This document shows positions 1 to 11,765 of a stretch of 64,000 bases of DNA, piece after piece. This DNA is from Apostichopus japonicus (lineage: Eukaryota; Echinodermata; Holothuroidea; Aspidochirotida; Stichopodidae). The notes beneath the pieces were generated by a model, which saw nothing but the letters and a program-made list of their open reading frames with translations, did no database searches and was not told the origin of the DNA. The DNA lies in the NCBI RefSeq assembly GCF_037975245.1, contig NC_092573.1:24891265-24955264 (forward strand), written 5' to 3'. The number at the start of each line of letters is the position of its first letter. Within the stretch, counting starts at the first letter, position 1. A program made the position numbers and the translations under genes.

Positions 1-1330
1 ACCAGTGACTGATAGGCCATATTTTTTCAGTGTTATGTATGGGAATAACACTTTTCTTTGGTGCCATCGAATATGGTTATTAAATACGACACAATTTAGC
101 TAGACATGTACTTAAAGCATCACTGAAATACTGTAAATACCTTTATATTCACATGCACTTTGTTTAGGTCTGACTTATAGACAAGACTTCAAAGGGTGAC
201 TGAAATTCAAGAATCTTGCTAACACAGGAAGGAATACAGCATTGGTAGTACTACCAGCAAGTTAAAAAAAAGGCTTTTATTCCAAGGAAAATGAGTTATT
301 TTGCAATATTAGTGAAATATTGGACAAAATTTCTGTTGAGCTATGACAGTCTGTTTTTATTCCATGAATTTTAGCTGATCTTGAAATAAAAACTGAAAAC
401 GATGGGTTAATTACTAATAGATGGGAGTGGAAAATGTTATTTGGAATGAGGAGACGATTGCGTGCTGCTGCTTTAACCTAGAATTGTGTTTGTTTCTTGA
501 ATTCATACTCGTCACTTGACTTTGTAATTTTATGCTTGTTTTTAACCATGAATTCTACTAAAGGGAATCAAAGTTAAGATTTAATAATTCAGTGATGTAT
601 CTGGCTAGCATTACAGAGAGATGAGAATGGTGGGGGGAGGGGGGGGGGGGGAGTTAGACTATTATACTCATTTCAGGCTGAAGAAGTGAAGAAATAAGTT
701 TACATGGAATTTTTATACAGTAGATTTCCTTGATAATTATATTTAGTAGAATGGATCCTCAAGGCAGCTTTTAAAAGTTCTTTTTATTATGTACGAAATA
801 AATACATGTAATTATTTCCTTATATTCCATTTTTTTCAACCAACTCTAGTATATATAGTGACATTGCTAGAGGAAAGTTTACCATAATTGTTTAAAAATA
901 CCATGTGTTTTGTTTGAACATCATGTGCTAGCAATTTCTGTTTGCAATTTTTCCATACAAAATTTCACAATCAATTTCAAAACAATTCTTTCTCAAAGAT
1001 TTTGCCTACCTAAAAACTATAAACTGTTTTAATTGCTTGTTTGGCATGTACTGTTTCTTGGTGTTGCACATAGTGTTCTACATGTTGCACATGTATTTCT
1101 TCATGTTGCACATGTAGTATTTTTCCATATGTGCATATATACAGTCCTATCAGTAACGGAGCTCTGCTTCAAGATTTAGGAGCGAACGCAAATTTGAAAT
1201 GAAGCTGGTAGTCCTAAATGTGTTCTTCTCATGAACTTTAATGTGCCCTTTAGATTGCATTGAACCTCACCATATAACCACTGCAAAAAAAGAGTAAGAA
1301 TTGTAAAGAAAACGCTTAAAGAGTATCCAT
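1..1330. other. Non-coding flank, no gene seen
   Basis: No open frame with recognisable homology or plausible exon is visible on either strand. The stretch is AT-rich. It holds a G-rich tract at about 630-652 (G-runs broken by single A or T) and a short triplicated word, ATGTTGCACATGTA-like, at about 1051-1120. It could be 3' UTR or flank of a gene lying to the left, but nothing proves that. Confidence 0.5.
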
Positions 1331-2180
1331 CTTGAAGTGGGTTTTATGGCGAGCATACTTCAAGGTGATCAGTATTGATGCCAATCCTGAAGTGGGTTTT
1401 TATAGCAAGCATACTTCAAGGTGATCAGTATTAATGCCAATCTTGAAGTGGGTTTAATGGCAAGCATACTCAAGGTGATCAGTATTAATGCCAAATCTTG
1501 AAGTGGGTTTTATGGCAAGCATACTTCAAGGTGATCAGTATTGATGCCAATCTTGAAGTGGGTTTGATGGCAAGCATACTTCAAGGTGATCAGTATTGAT
1601 GCCAAATCTTGAAGTGGGTTTTATGACCAGCATACTTCAAGGTGATCAGTATTGATGCCAAATCTTGAAGTGGGTTTATGGTGAGCATACTTCAAGGTGA
1701 TCAGTATTGATGCCAAATCTTGAAGTGGGTTTTATGACCAGCATACTTCAAGGTGATCAGTATTGATGCCAAATCTTGAAGTGGGTTTTATGACCAGTAT
1801 ACTTCAAGGTGATCAGTATTGATGCCAATCTTGAAGTGGGTTTTATGGCGAGCATACTTCAAGGTGATCAGTATTGATGCCGAATCTTGAAGTGGGTTTT
1901 GTGGCGAGCATACTTCAAGGTGATCGGTATTGATGCCAAATCTTGAAGTGGGTTTTATGACCAGCATACTTCAAGGTGATCAGTATTGATGCCAATCTTG
2001 AAGTGGGTTTTATGGCGAGCATACTTCAAGGTGATCAGTATTGATGCCAAATCTTGAAGTGGGTTTTGTGGCGAGCATACTTCAAGGTGATCAGTATTGA
2101 TGCCAAATCTGGAAGTGGGTTTTATGGCAAGCATACTTCAAGGTGATCAGTATTGATGCCAATTCTTGAAGAGGGTTTCA
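1331..2180. repeat. 56-bp minisatellite, about 15 copies, each with an inverted repeat
   Basis: Tandem units of about 55-57 bp start with CTTGAAGTGGGTTT and end with GTATTGATGCCAAT. Roughly fifteen copies are present with a few substitutions and single-base indels (for example GGCGAGC, GGCAAGC or GACCAGC in the middle). Each unit contains the inverted pair CTTGAAGT / ACTTCAAG about 18 nt apart, followed by the palindrome TGATCA. The last unit is degenerate (CTTGAAGAGGG). No open frame runs through the array because the unit is not a multiple of three. It lies about 3 kb past the ABHD8 stop codon. Confidence 0.95.
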
Positions 2181-5100
2181 TTAAAATAATTTTGATTTTT
2201 TTCCCCCACCCCCACCCTTTTTATTCTCTTCCATCATAATAAAACTAGACTACATGTTAGAGGCTAAACTTTTATTCCTTTTGTTAAGTTTGCCTTGACT
2301 ACCAACTATTTTCTCTTTATTTTATTTCCTTTCTATACAATATACACGAGATACGAAAAGCATTTCATAAATGACTTACAATAAATACATTCCCATTTTA
2401 TATTAAGAGTTAACTGTAAATAAAAGTATTTGATTTTAAGTTTCTAGCAATCAACATTTCCTGTTTCCATGAAATGGCTGTTCTATGATAAAACACTGAA
2501 CCTGTAATATTCACTGCATGAAGTAAAACACAACCAGGAACACCATTAGTTATGTAAATATGCACATAGTTATGCTTTTGTATTACTGCAATACCTAAGC
2601 TGTAAGAAGGTAAATTTCAGCTTTGCATCATCTTTTTCCATCTGCTTGCCAAATGCACTGCACAGTTATCATATATTAATGGTCAATAAATATCTGCAAT
2701 TAACCTGATTTGTTTTTATTTTTTTTCTGCTTTTGTGACGGTATGAATTAGACCAGTCATATGGATCAATAAAAACAATAGTTTGTAATTAGCTTCATAT
2801 TTATTAACTAGATTCCTTAATTGTGGTTCATGTCGGCTGACAGGGATATTCAGCTGATAATGTTGCTAATTTGCACAATGATACATTCTGCAATAGATAT
2901 ATCTAGCAATACATGAATTGATGTAATGATACCTTGTTTGACACAAAAATATCAGAAGAAATGGGGAAACAATTACTTTCCACAACGGATGTAGATTTGA
3001 TATAGAAAGTGTGGAAACTTTTTGAATATGTTGATATGTAATTTACTAATGAATGTGCATATTCTTGGTACAAATATTAATAATATTCACTTCTGATTTA
3101 CACTTGATCTTTTGAACTAGGTCTTACAAAAACTGAAGAAAATTAGCTTTTTCCCCCGATTTATTTGGTTAACATTTCTTCAAGGTGAGCTGTCCTTGAA
3201 TCTTATCAAATTCATGATTAACTCATTTTTTATTATTAACATGACCAATAAAACGAAAACCTGTCTCAAATAGTGATATTTTAAAGGTTCAGAATACATA
3301 CAACAAGTTAACCCGATAAGGATCTGAAATAAATATATTATCCACATTAATACCACCTCATCGACATTTATACTTATGTAAAGTGCTCCCATATATATAC
3401 TGGATTCCAGAAAGACATGATTTTCTATAAAGATACACTTAATAACCCTCTTAAAATAATACCCCGGTCCATTACAAGCAAGGTTAAAATCAATTACATA
3501 GTTAACAATATAACTATCTAGACATTTCCTCTACATGCTGTTGTGTTTAAATATGCAAACCAAAATATTCACGGAAAGTATATTTAGTGGAATTGAAACA
3601 GAGCAGACACCAAAATATTAGAAATGGTGAAGCTCCCACGATGTTAACATTCCAGTCATGGTGTTATGAGGGAGGCTAAAGACCAGTGGCTACAATATAA
3701 TGTAGAAAAAGATGTAAAGGAAAATGATATTAAATGTACACTAATTTACATAAAAACATTCACTAAATGGTCTTACTGATATTGTGTTAAGAACTCTATT
3801 GTAGGTGTCTGCAGTAAACTTTCTTAAAAACTAAATTAGTCTCCAAGTAAATATCAAAAGTCATTTTATAAAGAGAAGCAGAACAGGTTAACATCAAAGT
3901 GCTGTCTGCTCTATATCAAATACAACAAGTTTACAGTAACTATTTGAACTGGGAAACTACTGCTGACATAAATCAATTTTCATGAAAAGGATTATGCTGG
4001 TGGCTGAACATGATTGCTTAGTAAAATTGCTGAAAATTTGTCTACCTCTATAGGTTTAAACCACACCTATTTAGCAAATTTGTATCACAATAATATGATT
4101 TTGTTTCAAATTTGGCAATTTGTTTTTACATGTATCTGGCAACAGCATAGTGAGTGATGTCATCAGGGCAATTGGTGGAAAGTGTGTTTTGTGTTTTCTT
4201 CATAATATTTCAATCATTTATCCACAAAGGAAAATTATATTTTTTATTAAAAAAAAGAGTTGTATTATGAAATTTACATTAAGAGATAATATTGACAGCT
4301 GAGGAAACAATCCAAATGTTATCAGACTTGTTTCAAGGATAAAAATCAATCAAGAAGATTATAAAAGTCTTTTAAGTAAAGCATTTGAAGAATATCTGCC
4401 CAAATAACATCACAAACCACCTACAGTAATCTGCAGAGCGGAGGAGAAGGTTAAGCTAGTCAAAATATGTTACATTCAATCAACCATACAGCATCTCGGA
4501 TAAGGCACAAGATACTGAGGTGGGATTATTAATTAACAGTTTTGGAATATCTTTACTATTCGATTTAACATTTTACATTGTTTACCACCTGAGTATCCCT
4601 TTAATAGTTCATCATAATAAAAAAAAACACAATAAAACTGTTTCAAGGTGAAAATGGCATATCAAAGTTTAAAAACAATTATTCTTAAAATAAGTAGAGC
4701 TTTTTTTCACTCCTTGGGAAATTGATTGTCAAATAAGAGAAAGTACAAATAATATTCAAATGGTACTGAAAATGTTGAAGAACTTTCAAGTCTTTGTGAT
4801 CCTGTGTTTTCCTCAATACCAAAGAGAAACATTTCATTGCAGTATACAAAAGAAGAAGACTTCCTGTTGAATTTAATCAAAGCATATAAAGCATGAAGGC
4901 TGGGTTAGAGGAACTTTCTTGCTTTTAAACATTCTACAGTAGCTGCAGTGACCAAGACACTCTTGGGACCTTTTTCAAGATTTCAGACTTACTTGGACGG
5001 ACTTGATCATTCACATTAAAACCTCTTTGGTTGACTTACTTTGCACGGATTGAAAATTCATAAATACGTCTGCATACACAATGCCAGTATGGTGCCCTTA

Positions 5101-5197
5101 ATCCATAGCAGGGAAATGCTCTGGGACAATTGGTTTACCTTTCCATGCATTGTCTTCTTCCTAGACAATGCTGGTGATGGTTACCATTTCTATCAGG
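2181..5197. other. 3' flank / possible 3' UTR of the ABHD8-type gene
   Basis: AT-rich sequence without a convincing gene. Because ABHD8 reads leftwards, the right part is probably its 3' UTR. A minus-strand AATAAA (plus-strand TTTATT) near 4243-4248 is one possible polyadenylation signal, and another lies near 3160. The short open frames seen here (for example 4120-4302) have no recognisable similarity. Confidence 0.4.
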
Positions 5198-5266
5198 TTA
5201 GGACAATGAGATACCGCCGGGCATTAAATGAGGCATTGTCTTCTTCCTAGACAATGCTGGTGATGG
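5147..5266. repeat. Imperfect 86-bp duplication spanning the ABHD8 stop region
   Basis: A 34-bp stretch beginning GCATTGTCTTCTTCCTAGAC occurs at 5147 and again at 5233. The second copy lies inside the last coding exon of ABHD8 and encodes part of its C-terminal tail; the first lies past the stop codon. Each copy contains the inverted pair TGTC / GACA. Confidence 0.75.
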
Positions 5267-8200
5267 TGTCCCTTTGTGTGTGTCTTCTTGTCTGCCTGTC
5301 TTTGGCCTGACAATCATATCTTTCATGACAAACTGATGAATGAGTTGATTAGTTTGGTCAGGGCATTCCAACATTACCATGTGGCCAGCTTCCACGGTCT
5401 CCATGGTTGAGGCAAAAATGGTCTGCAGAGTAACAAATATTTCCCAATTTTAGCCACTTCTAACACACTAAACAACACTTCTACAACATTTTTGCACTTG
5501 TAATCCAAACTTCGACTTACTTTGAAAATTTACTACTGAGAAATATTCCTTCTATGAATTCAGGTAAGAAACATGTCTCTTTTTAGTAGGCTGTTGTGCA
5601 AGAGCCATCAAGCAATTTTTTTTTCTTTTTTTGAACATGTGATCTTTCCACCTTTTAAAGTGAAATGTAATAAAATGTATCATTAAAAGACACACTATTA
5701 TTAAGCATCAAGTATGTTTATATTCGAAAAGATGACTAAAACATCCATATTTTGGGGCATTTGCGAACAATATTGACCAATATTTCTTCTAAAAAATATG
5801 GTCCTTCCATTCTTAATTGATAAACCACATTCACTGTATGGATTTGTCCAGCAAACTTATATTATCATATAGTGTATTGTAAGAGCAGCTAATGATGGCA
5901 ACCTTGCGATAGCATGGTTACAAGCTCGTGTCCACACCTGTGTGTGACGCGATGCACCCATATTGCTAACTTGTCTGAAACAGCTTACTTGGCCACCTAC
6001 TACAAGTGACCAAAATCTACTTGATGAGACATTATACCTGCAAGAATGCAATGCAAATCAAGTCATATTTTTTTTAATATTTATTTTCTCTACTGTTTAG
6101 TCTGTTACTATTGCTTACTTCATGCATCCATTGTGTCTCGTCTAAGGTCACAAATTCGTCCTGCAAACCATAAATGAGTAGGACTGCGACGTTCACAGCT
6201 GCGTGGTATTCCTGATTACCCTCTGGCCAATACTGCCCCTGCATAGTACCCCTCAGCACATATGAAGGCACATTAAAGGCACTGAAATTACTTGAGGGCA
6301 CTCTTGGTAGTGGTTTGTGGAAAGCTTGCCTGCAGATAGTCACAAATATTGCCACATGACTGAATATGAGATATCAAATATGTGATATCGCTATATAAGC
6401 AGTATTTATGCGTACAATCAATTAATCTACCATTCGGTATGTTTTGTTTTTTTTAAATAAAGGGATCTAAATATGATTGACCTAGCTGTCACAGGTGGAA
6501 ACCGAATCCTTCAATATTTACATGTAATTCTTGTTAATGTGATAACTGTTGCTTTTTTAAATGGGAAAGATCACTTCCTAAGTTCCCGCCTATCATCAAT
6601 ATCAATATTTCTTAATACATGACTTTCAATTGCTAAATCCACATTACTGTAGTTGCATGTGTTTGTTTGTGATAATTGTTCTTTGTTGGTCCAATTCCCT
6701 CCTAAAAGTCTAGATGGATGACTTGACTTTTTGATGACATATTTTGAATACAGTAAGACTATTGCAGAAAGCAAGAATATTTTGATGAAAGCAAGGACGA
6801 ATTGTTTGATGAATTGCCAAAGATACAAAGGCATTATTTTAAACAGGACTACAAAGCAAGCTCACCTTCTAAAGGCATCCGTAAGTAAAGGTTTCAAGCA
6901 AGCTAGCACACAAGATGGGAGACAGAATATGTTGCAGACTTGTGGATCAAGTGACACAGGGCCTCCTCCGCTCAGAAGGACCATCTTCGTCACTTTACGT
7001 TCACGTTCTCTGGCTATCACCGTACAGAAGGATGATCTGGGAAAGACGGAAAGTTTGCAACATGATCCCAAAAATTCTCAAAGTACTTCCCCCCCCCCCC
7101 CCCCAATAAAGGAGAGGCTTGTGCTCCTTTCTTACATGCTCATAATCAAGAATATTTCACTTTTATGAAATCATAGATCACACCAATAGCATTATATAAG
7201 CAAACCCTGAAGTCGATACTGTGTGCTAGGAGAGCAATCGAAAGCAAAATGAACACTGAACAAGTCTCACAATTTCACAAAGGTGAGAATGAATATATAA
7301 CCATTACAAGTACTAATGAATATTGAATGGCTGTCCACAATTAATACGTGGCCAGCTCAGGATTTTGTCAAGTTAAGTCCTATCCACACTTTTGCACAGC
7401 CTAAAGAAAGTTATAGTACAATATTAAGACAGGAAAGTAAATTATCCAGGGAGCATGAGAATGGATGTATAAATAGTCAATTGCTGTTGATCAACAAGTT
7501 TAGTTTACACATATGGTCAGAGTTAACTTAAAATACCAACCAAACAGATATCACATTATACATATATCCAGGTAGATTGACCTGTTTAAGCACATACCAT
7601 ATGTATTAGTTTATTACCCTTTTGAATAGTTTCAATTGTTACTTGCAAAGGATGGTTAAAGTCAAGCTACTTGTAACTCCTTGGGCCTGGTTGAGCCTCC
7701 AAGCCTATTTGATAAATTTGGTGGATATTTAACATCTAAAAGTCCAGTTAACAAAGTCCAGCAACCATGCAAAGTAGCAGAAACTTTCTGTTTTTCAGTT
7801 TTTGCATTAAAAGTTGTTAAATATTAAATTATTGAATAATTACCCATAGGAGTGTCCTATCAATATATTCCTCTTCTTACAGTATTTGTCAAAGATGGCC
7901 AAGGTGTCTTCCGCCAATTCATAAAACGAATAAGCCGATTCCCTCCTGGGTGCATCGCTGAAGCCGTGTCCAAACAAGTCAGGGGCTACAACTTCAAAGC
8001 CTTGCTCCTGGAAATATCGCATTTGGTAATACCAGAGAGAAGAGCTACCACCTACACCGTGAATAAAGAATAAAACTGTTCCCCCATCTCGATCAAAAAC
8101 AGATACCGTTGAATGTTCACTATCGCGGCGGACTAATTGCTTTGCTCGCGATGGTCTATGAGGCGTACCTGGACTATTTGTAGAAGTTCCCGGCAGGAAT

Positions 8201-8577
8201 GTCGACTGTGTCGCCAAAGAAGATAGAGAGTTCACTTCATCGTTACTCAAAACATCTGAATAGGCTGCCCTCATATAATTGTTTGAATCACTGCTTGAAG
8301 TCTCCGCTTTGGTTATATTTGTGGTGATAAATTTCTGATCTTGGTAACTCTTTAACTTTCTTTCTTCATCTCGTGCTGTTTCTTTCTCGGTTGTGCCATT
8401 TCTGTTCTCTTTGAATCTGTTACCTTGGAAATTCGATGGTTCTGTTGGCAGCAAATGTTGAACGTGAAGCCACCGGCCTTGACGGACTTTTGTCAATATT
8501 GGGACATCCTCCCCAGGGGATATTTTGTTGACTTTGAGAAAGAAAGAGTGATGGGAGTCTGGGGGTCGTGTTGTCAT
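5198..8577 (-). CDS. ABHD8: ABHD8-type alpha/beta hydrolase, 4 coding exons
   Basis: Predicted serine hydrolase of the alpha/beta-hydrolase fold, 446 aa. Coding exons on the minus strand are 8577-7844, 7036-6866, 6329-6119 and 5422-5198; each intron has GT/AG ends and the lengths sum to 447 codons including stop. Residues 1-160 are a variable, polar N-terminal region; the hydrolase domain follows. Visible landmarks are the oxyanion-type HGVGG (about 173-177), the nucleophile elbow GHSYG with Ser243, Asp359 in LQDEF and His386 in AGHMVMLECP. The segments FFIHGVGG, EVVAPDL.GHG, KKRN.LIGHSYG, GQYWPEG and GHMVMLECP match what I know of vertebrate ABHD8, which is about 439 aa. The start at 8577 is the first ATG after an in-frame stop; an upstream non-coding exon is likely. 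The physiological substrate of ABHD8 is not well established. The C-terminal tail is unusual and lies in a local duplication. Confidence 0.93.
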
Positions 8578-9142
8578 AGGAACTGTCTGACATTATGCAG
8601 GTACTCGAAAAATCTTCATGCATTGCAGTTTTCCTTCATCCGAACTTGATTCATGTATGGGGCATCTCAAATAAGCAGTCTGCAATGAGGTATACAAAAC
8701 AAAACAATCATTCACAATGAAAAAAAACAATATATATATCAATTAACCATTTGAATTGTTAAATTGCATGCGACTATTTGACGTTCCAGTTTACTAGAAT
8801 TTTTCACCAATTTGTTTAAAATAACACTAGTTACATAACTTATAAGCCTATGCTAACAATTACTCAACAAAATAGGTACAAGGATATATGCCATGTTTCT
8901 TTTCTATCTTATTTAGAAATATTTCAAAAATTGTCCCATTATTTAGGTAGACTGCTTCCGACAAAGCTGTAATAAACACAGCAGGCAAACTTTCTAGACA
9001 GTGGAATGGCCATTTACAGAAAGGCAAAATGTCAATAGTGACAGTCCTTAACACTTCTGATCTAACAAGGCCTACTGCTTTTTAAGTTCAAATGTATCAA
9101 CATTTTTTGGCTCTTAGGATCAATTCACCAAGTATAGTCAGT

Positions 9143-9616
9143 ACTGCGAAGTTCGCCATACTGCGAAGTTCGGGAACCCTAAGAAATACACGATTTTCAC
9201 CATGAAAACCTACAGGAAGAGCCAAATTTCACCAAAAAGTACGAAGCTACAGTTATTTTCTCTCCAAAATGACCCGTGTGCAAGAAATTACTTACATATT
9301 TGTCAATAAAATGACGAAGATCTATGAAGTCTGTTATAATTACTGAAAGAGCAACAGCGCCACCAATTTTTACCAGCGCCACACTGTAGGTTGCGTGGCC
9401 GAAATTCGCAATACTCTAGCAAGAAATACCAGTTCCACAATCACGAAGAATCTTCTTGGAAAACAACGTGAAAACAGTTTGCAGGAAAGAAAGTTTGGCC
9501 GTGTATCGTACTATAACAAAATTCTCCCACCATATGAAGTATATTTTCAAATGATTTATACCAGAAGATTTAGTTTTGGGGTGTTTTAAGTCTTAAGTGG
9601 GCGAACTTCGAAGTCA
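9143..9616. mobile_element. MITE family A, copy 1 (GCGAAGTTCG termini)
   Basis: Non-autonomous element of about 474 bp. The left end carries the word ACTGCGAAGTTCG twice (9143 and 9160); the right end carries the inverted word CGAACTTCG (9602). Its interior is similar, in reverse orientation, to 37292-37532: both share stretches such as a CCTACAGGAAGAGCCAAATT-type segment and a TATTTGTCAATAAAA-type segment. The shared termini and interior at two distant places indicate a dispersed element. No transposase frame is present. Superfamily not assigned. Confidence 0.75.
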
Positions 9617-10731
9617 CCATCCTAATAGTGATATTTTCAGGATTCTGCATATATTCCAAAATCACCAGTTAAGTATATTACATCCAAGACTAGATATCAC
9701 CCTCAGCTATCCATGACGAGTTACCACTCCTCTGTCTAGCTTGTCAGATCTGGATTATCACTCAACTTCAAAGGGTCTCATAATGATTCCTTTTTGTCAA
9801 CGTGGCTATTTGCCACGTTTGCCAAGTCTGTTCTTCATATAGCTTCCTAACCCCTACTAGGGTAAAATTTTTCCTTCTTACCCTGTACCCAATGCTGGCA
9901 GGAGTCCCATCAAGTTACTTGATACTAGGCTAAGGCTAGACCTGCTCACCAACATAGGGACTACGTCTGATTTCGTGAATTAGGGTGCACTTACAGTTAG
10001 GCTACACTTTACAGGGTTCACAAGACAATCATTCTGTACATATAGGCCTACACCTAGGCCCTAGGCATATTGTATGTATTTGTCTTTCTTTGCATCATTA
10101 TTGTTACTAAGGTAATGTAGTCAAGTAGTCTTGTTTATGTTATATCTGTTGCAATAGTTGGAACAAAACTAGGCTTAAGGACTAGCCTACTAGTACTAGT
10201 AAGTCGTATTGTAAGGCCTAATTACCCGAATTTTTCTGCCGAACTGTATTGTTACTAAACACTAGTTCTACTAGTTAGGCTAGCCTAGGGTGATATCTAC
10301 AAAGTGTCAAACAGAGAGACGGATGTAATCTTTAGGCGGATTGTTCTATACTTACGTTAAGACAAAGACTGCGTACTTCATAGACAAAGCATAGTCTAAC
10401 ATTGGGCAAGTAAACTGTAAAAACAATTATTATCACAACATGAGCAAACTTTTCTGTGTAGGCCTTAGTTTCATACATGTAAACAATTCTGGTTGTCAAG
10501 TAATCACAATCAGAAAACGACTGGGAAATGAAATCTATACTAGATAACCATGGAAGGCGGAAGGGATCCCCTTAACAGGGAATAGACCAAAGTTTTTTTT
10601 CTTCTTTTTCTTCTCTTAATTTTATTATTAGTCTGTAAGACCAGAATGGCTATAACCTACTTTTCACATCGGGTCACTATCCAATGTTCAGACTGAGCTC
10701 ATTCTGCATTAACTGATCGATTAACTGATGA

Positions 10732-10737
10732 CATATA

Positions 10738-10791
<54 letters not shown>
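10732..10791. repeat. TA dinucleotide microsatellite
   Basis: About 60 bp of nearly pure alternating TA. The 88-aa open frame on the minus strand that crosses it (Ile-Tyr repeats) is an artefact of the microsatellite. Confidence 0.95.
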
Positions 10792-10793
<2 letters not shown>

Positions 10794-10921
10794 TATTCCA
10801 GATCGCGATGAGAATGTCGTGGTGCAAATCGTATATGATCATAAACGTCATATCGACCATCTTTACAAGAGGATGATAATCTCGAAAAATGTAAGGAGCA
10901 CCTAAATTTAAGGTCCCACGA

Positions 10922-10956
10922 ACCAGGGAGTTGTTATGGAACATAAAAACTCCCTG
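10922..10956. repeat. Short hairpin, CAGGGAGTTGT family, copy 1
   Basis: ACCAGGGAGTTGT is followed, across a short loop, by AAACTCCCTG. The same hairpin occurs at 55867-55901 (perfect 13-bp arms) and, in shortened form, at 62685-62708. Confidence 0.7.
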
Positions 10957-11624
10957 CACGAACACAGCCTCGTTGACTCCGCTCTAAATCCAAATCTAAA
11001 TGTGCAGTATCAGTGGCGTTGGCAAGGTGTTTGTATGTGTGGTTTAGAGGGCGGGGGGGGGGGTATCTAACCATCATTCGGGGAAAACGGGGAAATCGGG
11101 ACTTTCTTTACATTTAGCCGGGAAAGAAATACACCAATGCTACGGGTGTACCCCCCCCCCCAACTCCACCCTCCTTTAAACCTCACAAAGTAAGAACTAC
11201 TTACATTTACTTAATTTACGGTCTTAATATCCGTCAGAATGCACAGTTTGCACAACTCGAAAGTTTCCGGGGGAGGACCGCCACCCCTAACCCCGCACAT
11301 CATGATTGAAGTCGGTTTCAACGACCCCACGTGTCGCACCTCTCTTTATTGAATCCATGGTTGTCTGCTGGCCCTTTCATAAATGCACAGGTGCTCCTAT
11401 CTAAATCAGTCGTGGTAAATCTGACCCCCCCCCCCCACACACACACCTTTCCTAGGCGCGCCAATGAGTTGAAGGGACATATGTTTTAAAGCAATTCTTG
11501 TTCTTCGTCTATAACTGTATATTGAATGGAAGCAGTGACTTCCTAAGAGTGCAAAGGGAATGTTAAAACATAATCCATTCAAATAATTTTATACTGCTTT
11601 ATGTAAGACGAATATGTCATAGCC

Positions 11625-11765
11625 CAACTTTCGACCAATCACGGCGTTTGTTTCCAACGTCTGCGCGAAGTTTTGCTTTGCCACACAATGAGCATGCGCA
11701 AGACAGTTCTTCGCGCTGTGCGTCGTTGCGTCGCAACCAAATACGTATATTATGTACTTTCACGC
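11625..11765. promoter_or_regulatory. Candidate divergent CpG/NRF1-type promoter
   Basis: A local island of CG dinucleotides in AT-rich surroundings. It has a CCAAT box (11635-11639), an NRF1-like core GCATGCGC (11692-11699) and several GCGC/GCGTCG words to about 11735. It sits between ABHD8, read leftwards, and the mucin-like gene, read rightwards, whose first coding exon is preceded by an AG acceptor. That layout fits a TATA-less bidirectional promoter. This is an inference from composition and position; no transcript data are available here. Confidence 0.45.

Larger units (their letters stand above)
8578..11624. other. Intergenic / 5' UTR intron region of ABHD8
   Basis: No coding exon recognised. 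If the divergent promoter near 11.7 kb is correct, this stretch is a 5' UTR intron of ABHD8. It contains a MITE (9143-9616), a TA dinucleotide run (10732-10791), a short hairpin (10922-10956) and several G or C homopolymer tracts between 11050 and 11450. A possible AG acceptor lies just upstream of the ABHD8 start codon (minus strand, near 8587). Confidence 0.45.

Noticed and set aside
1331-2180. Possible CRISPR-like array
   Set aside because: Units are contiguous with no unique spacers, and the sequence is clearly eukaryotic.
6731-7168. 145-codon plus-strand frame
   Set aside because: It lies antisense over ABHD8 exon 2 and its flanking introns and includes a C homopolymer; a shadow of the real exon.
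11015-11470. Possible second hAT MITE (CAGTGGCG start, C/G runs inside)
   Set aside because: The right end matches the left poorly and I could not find a target duplication.
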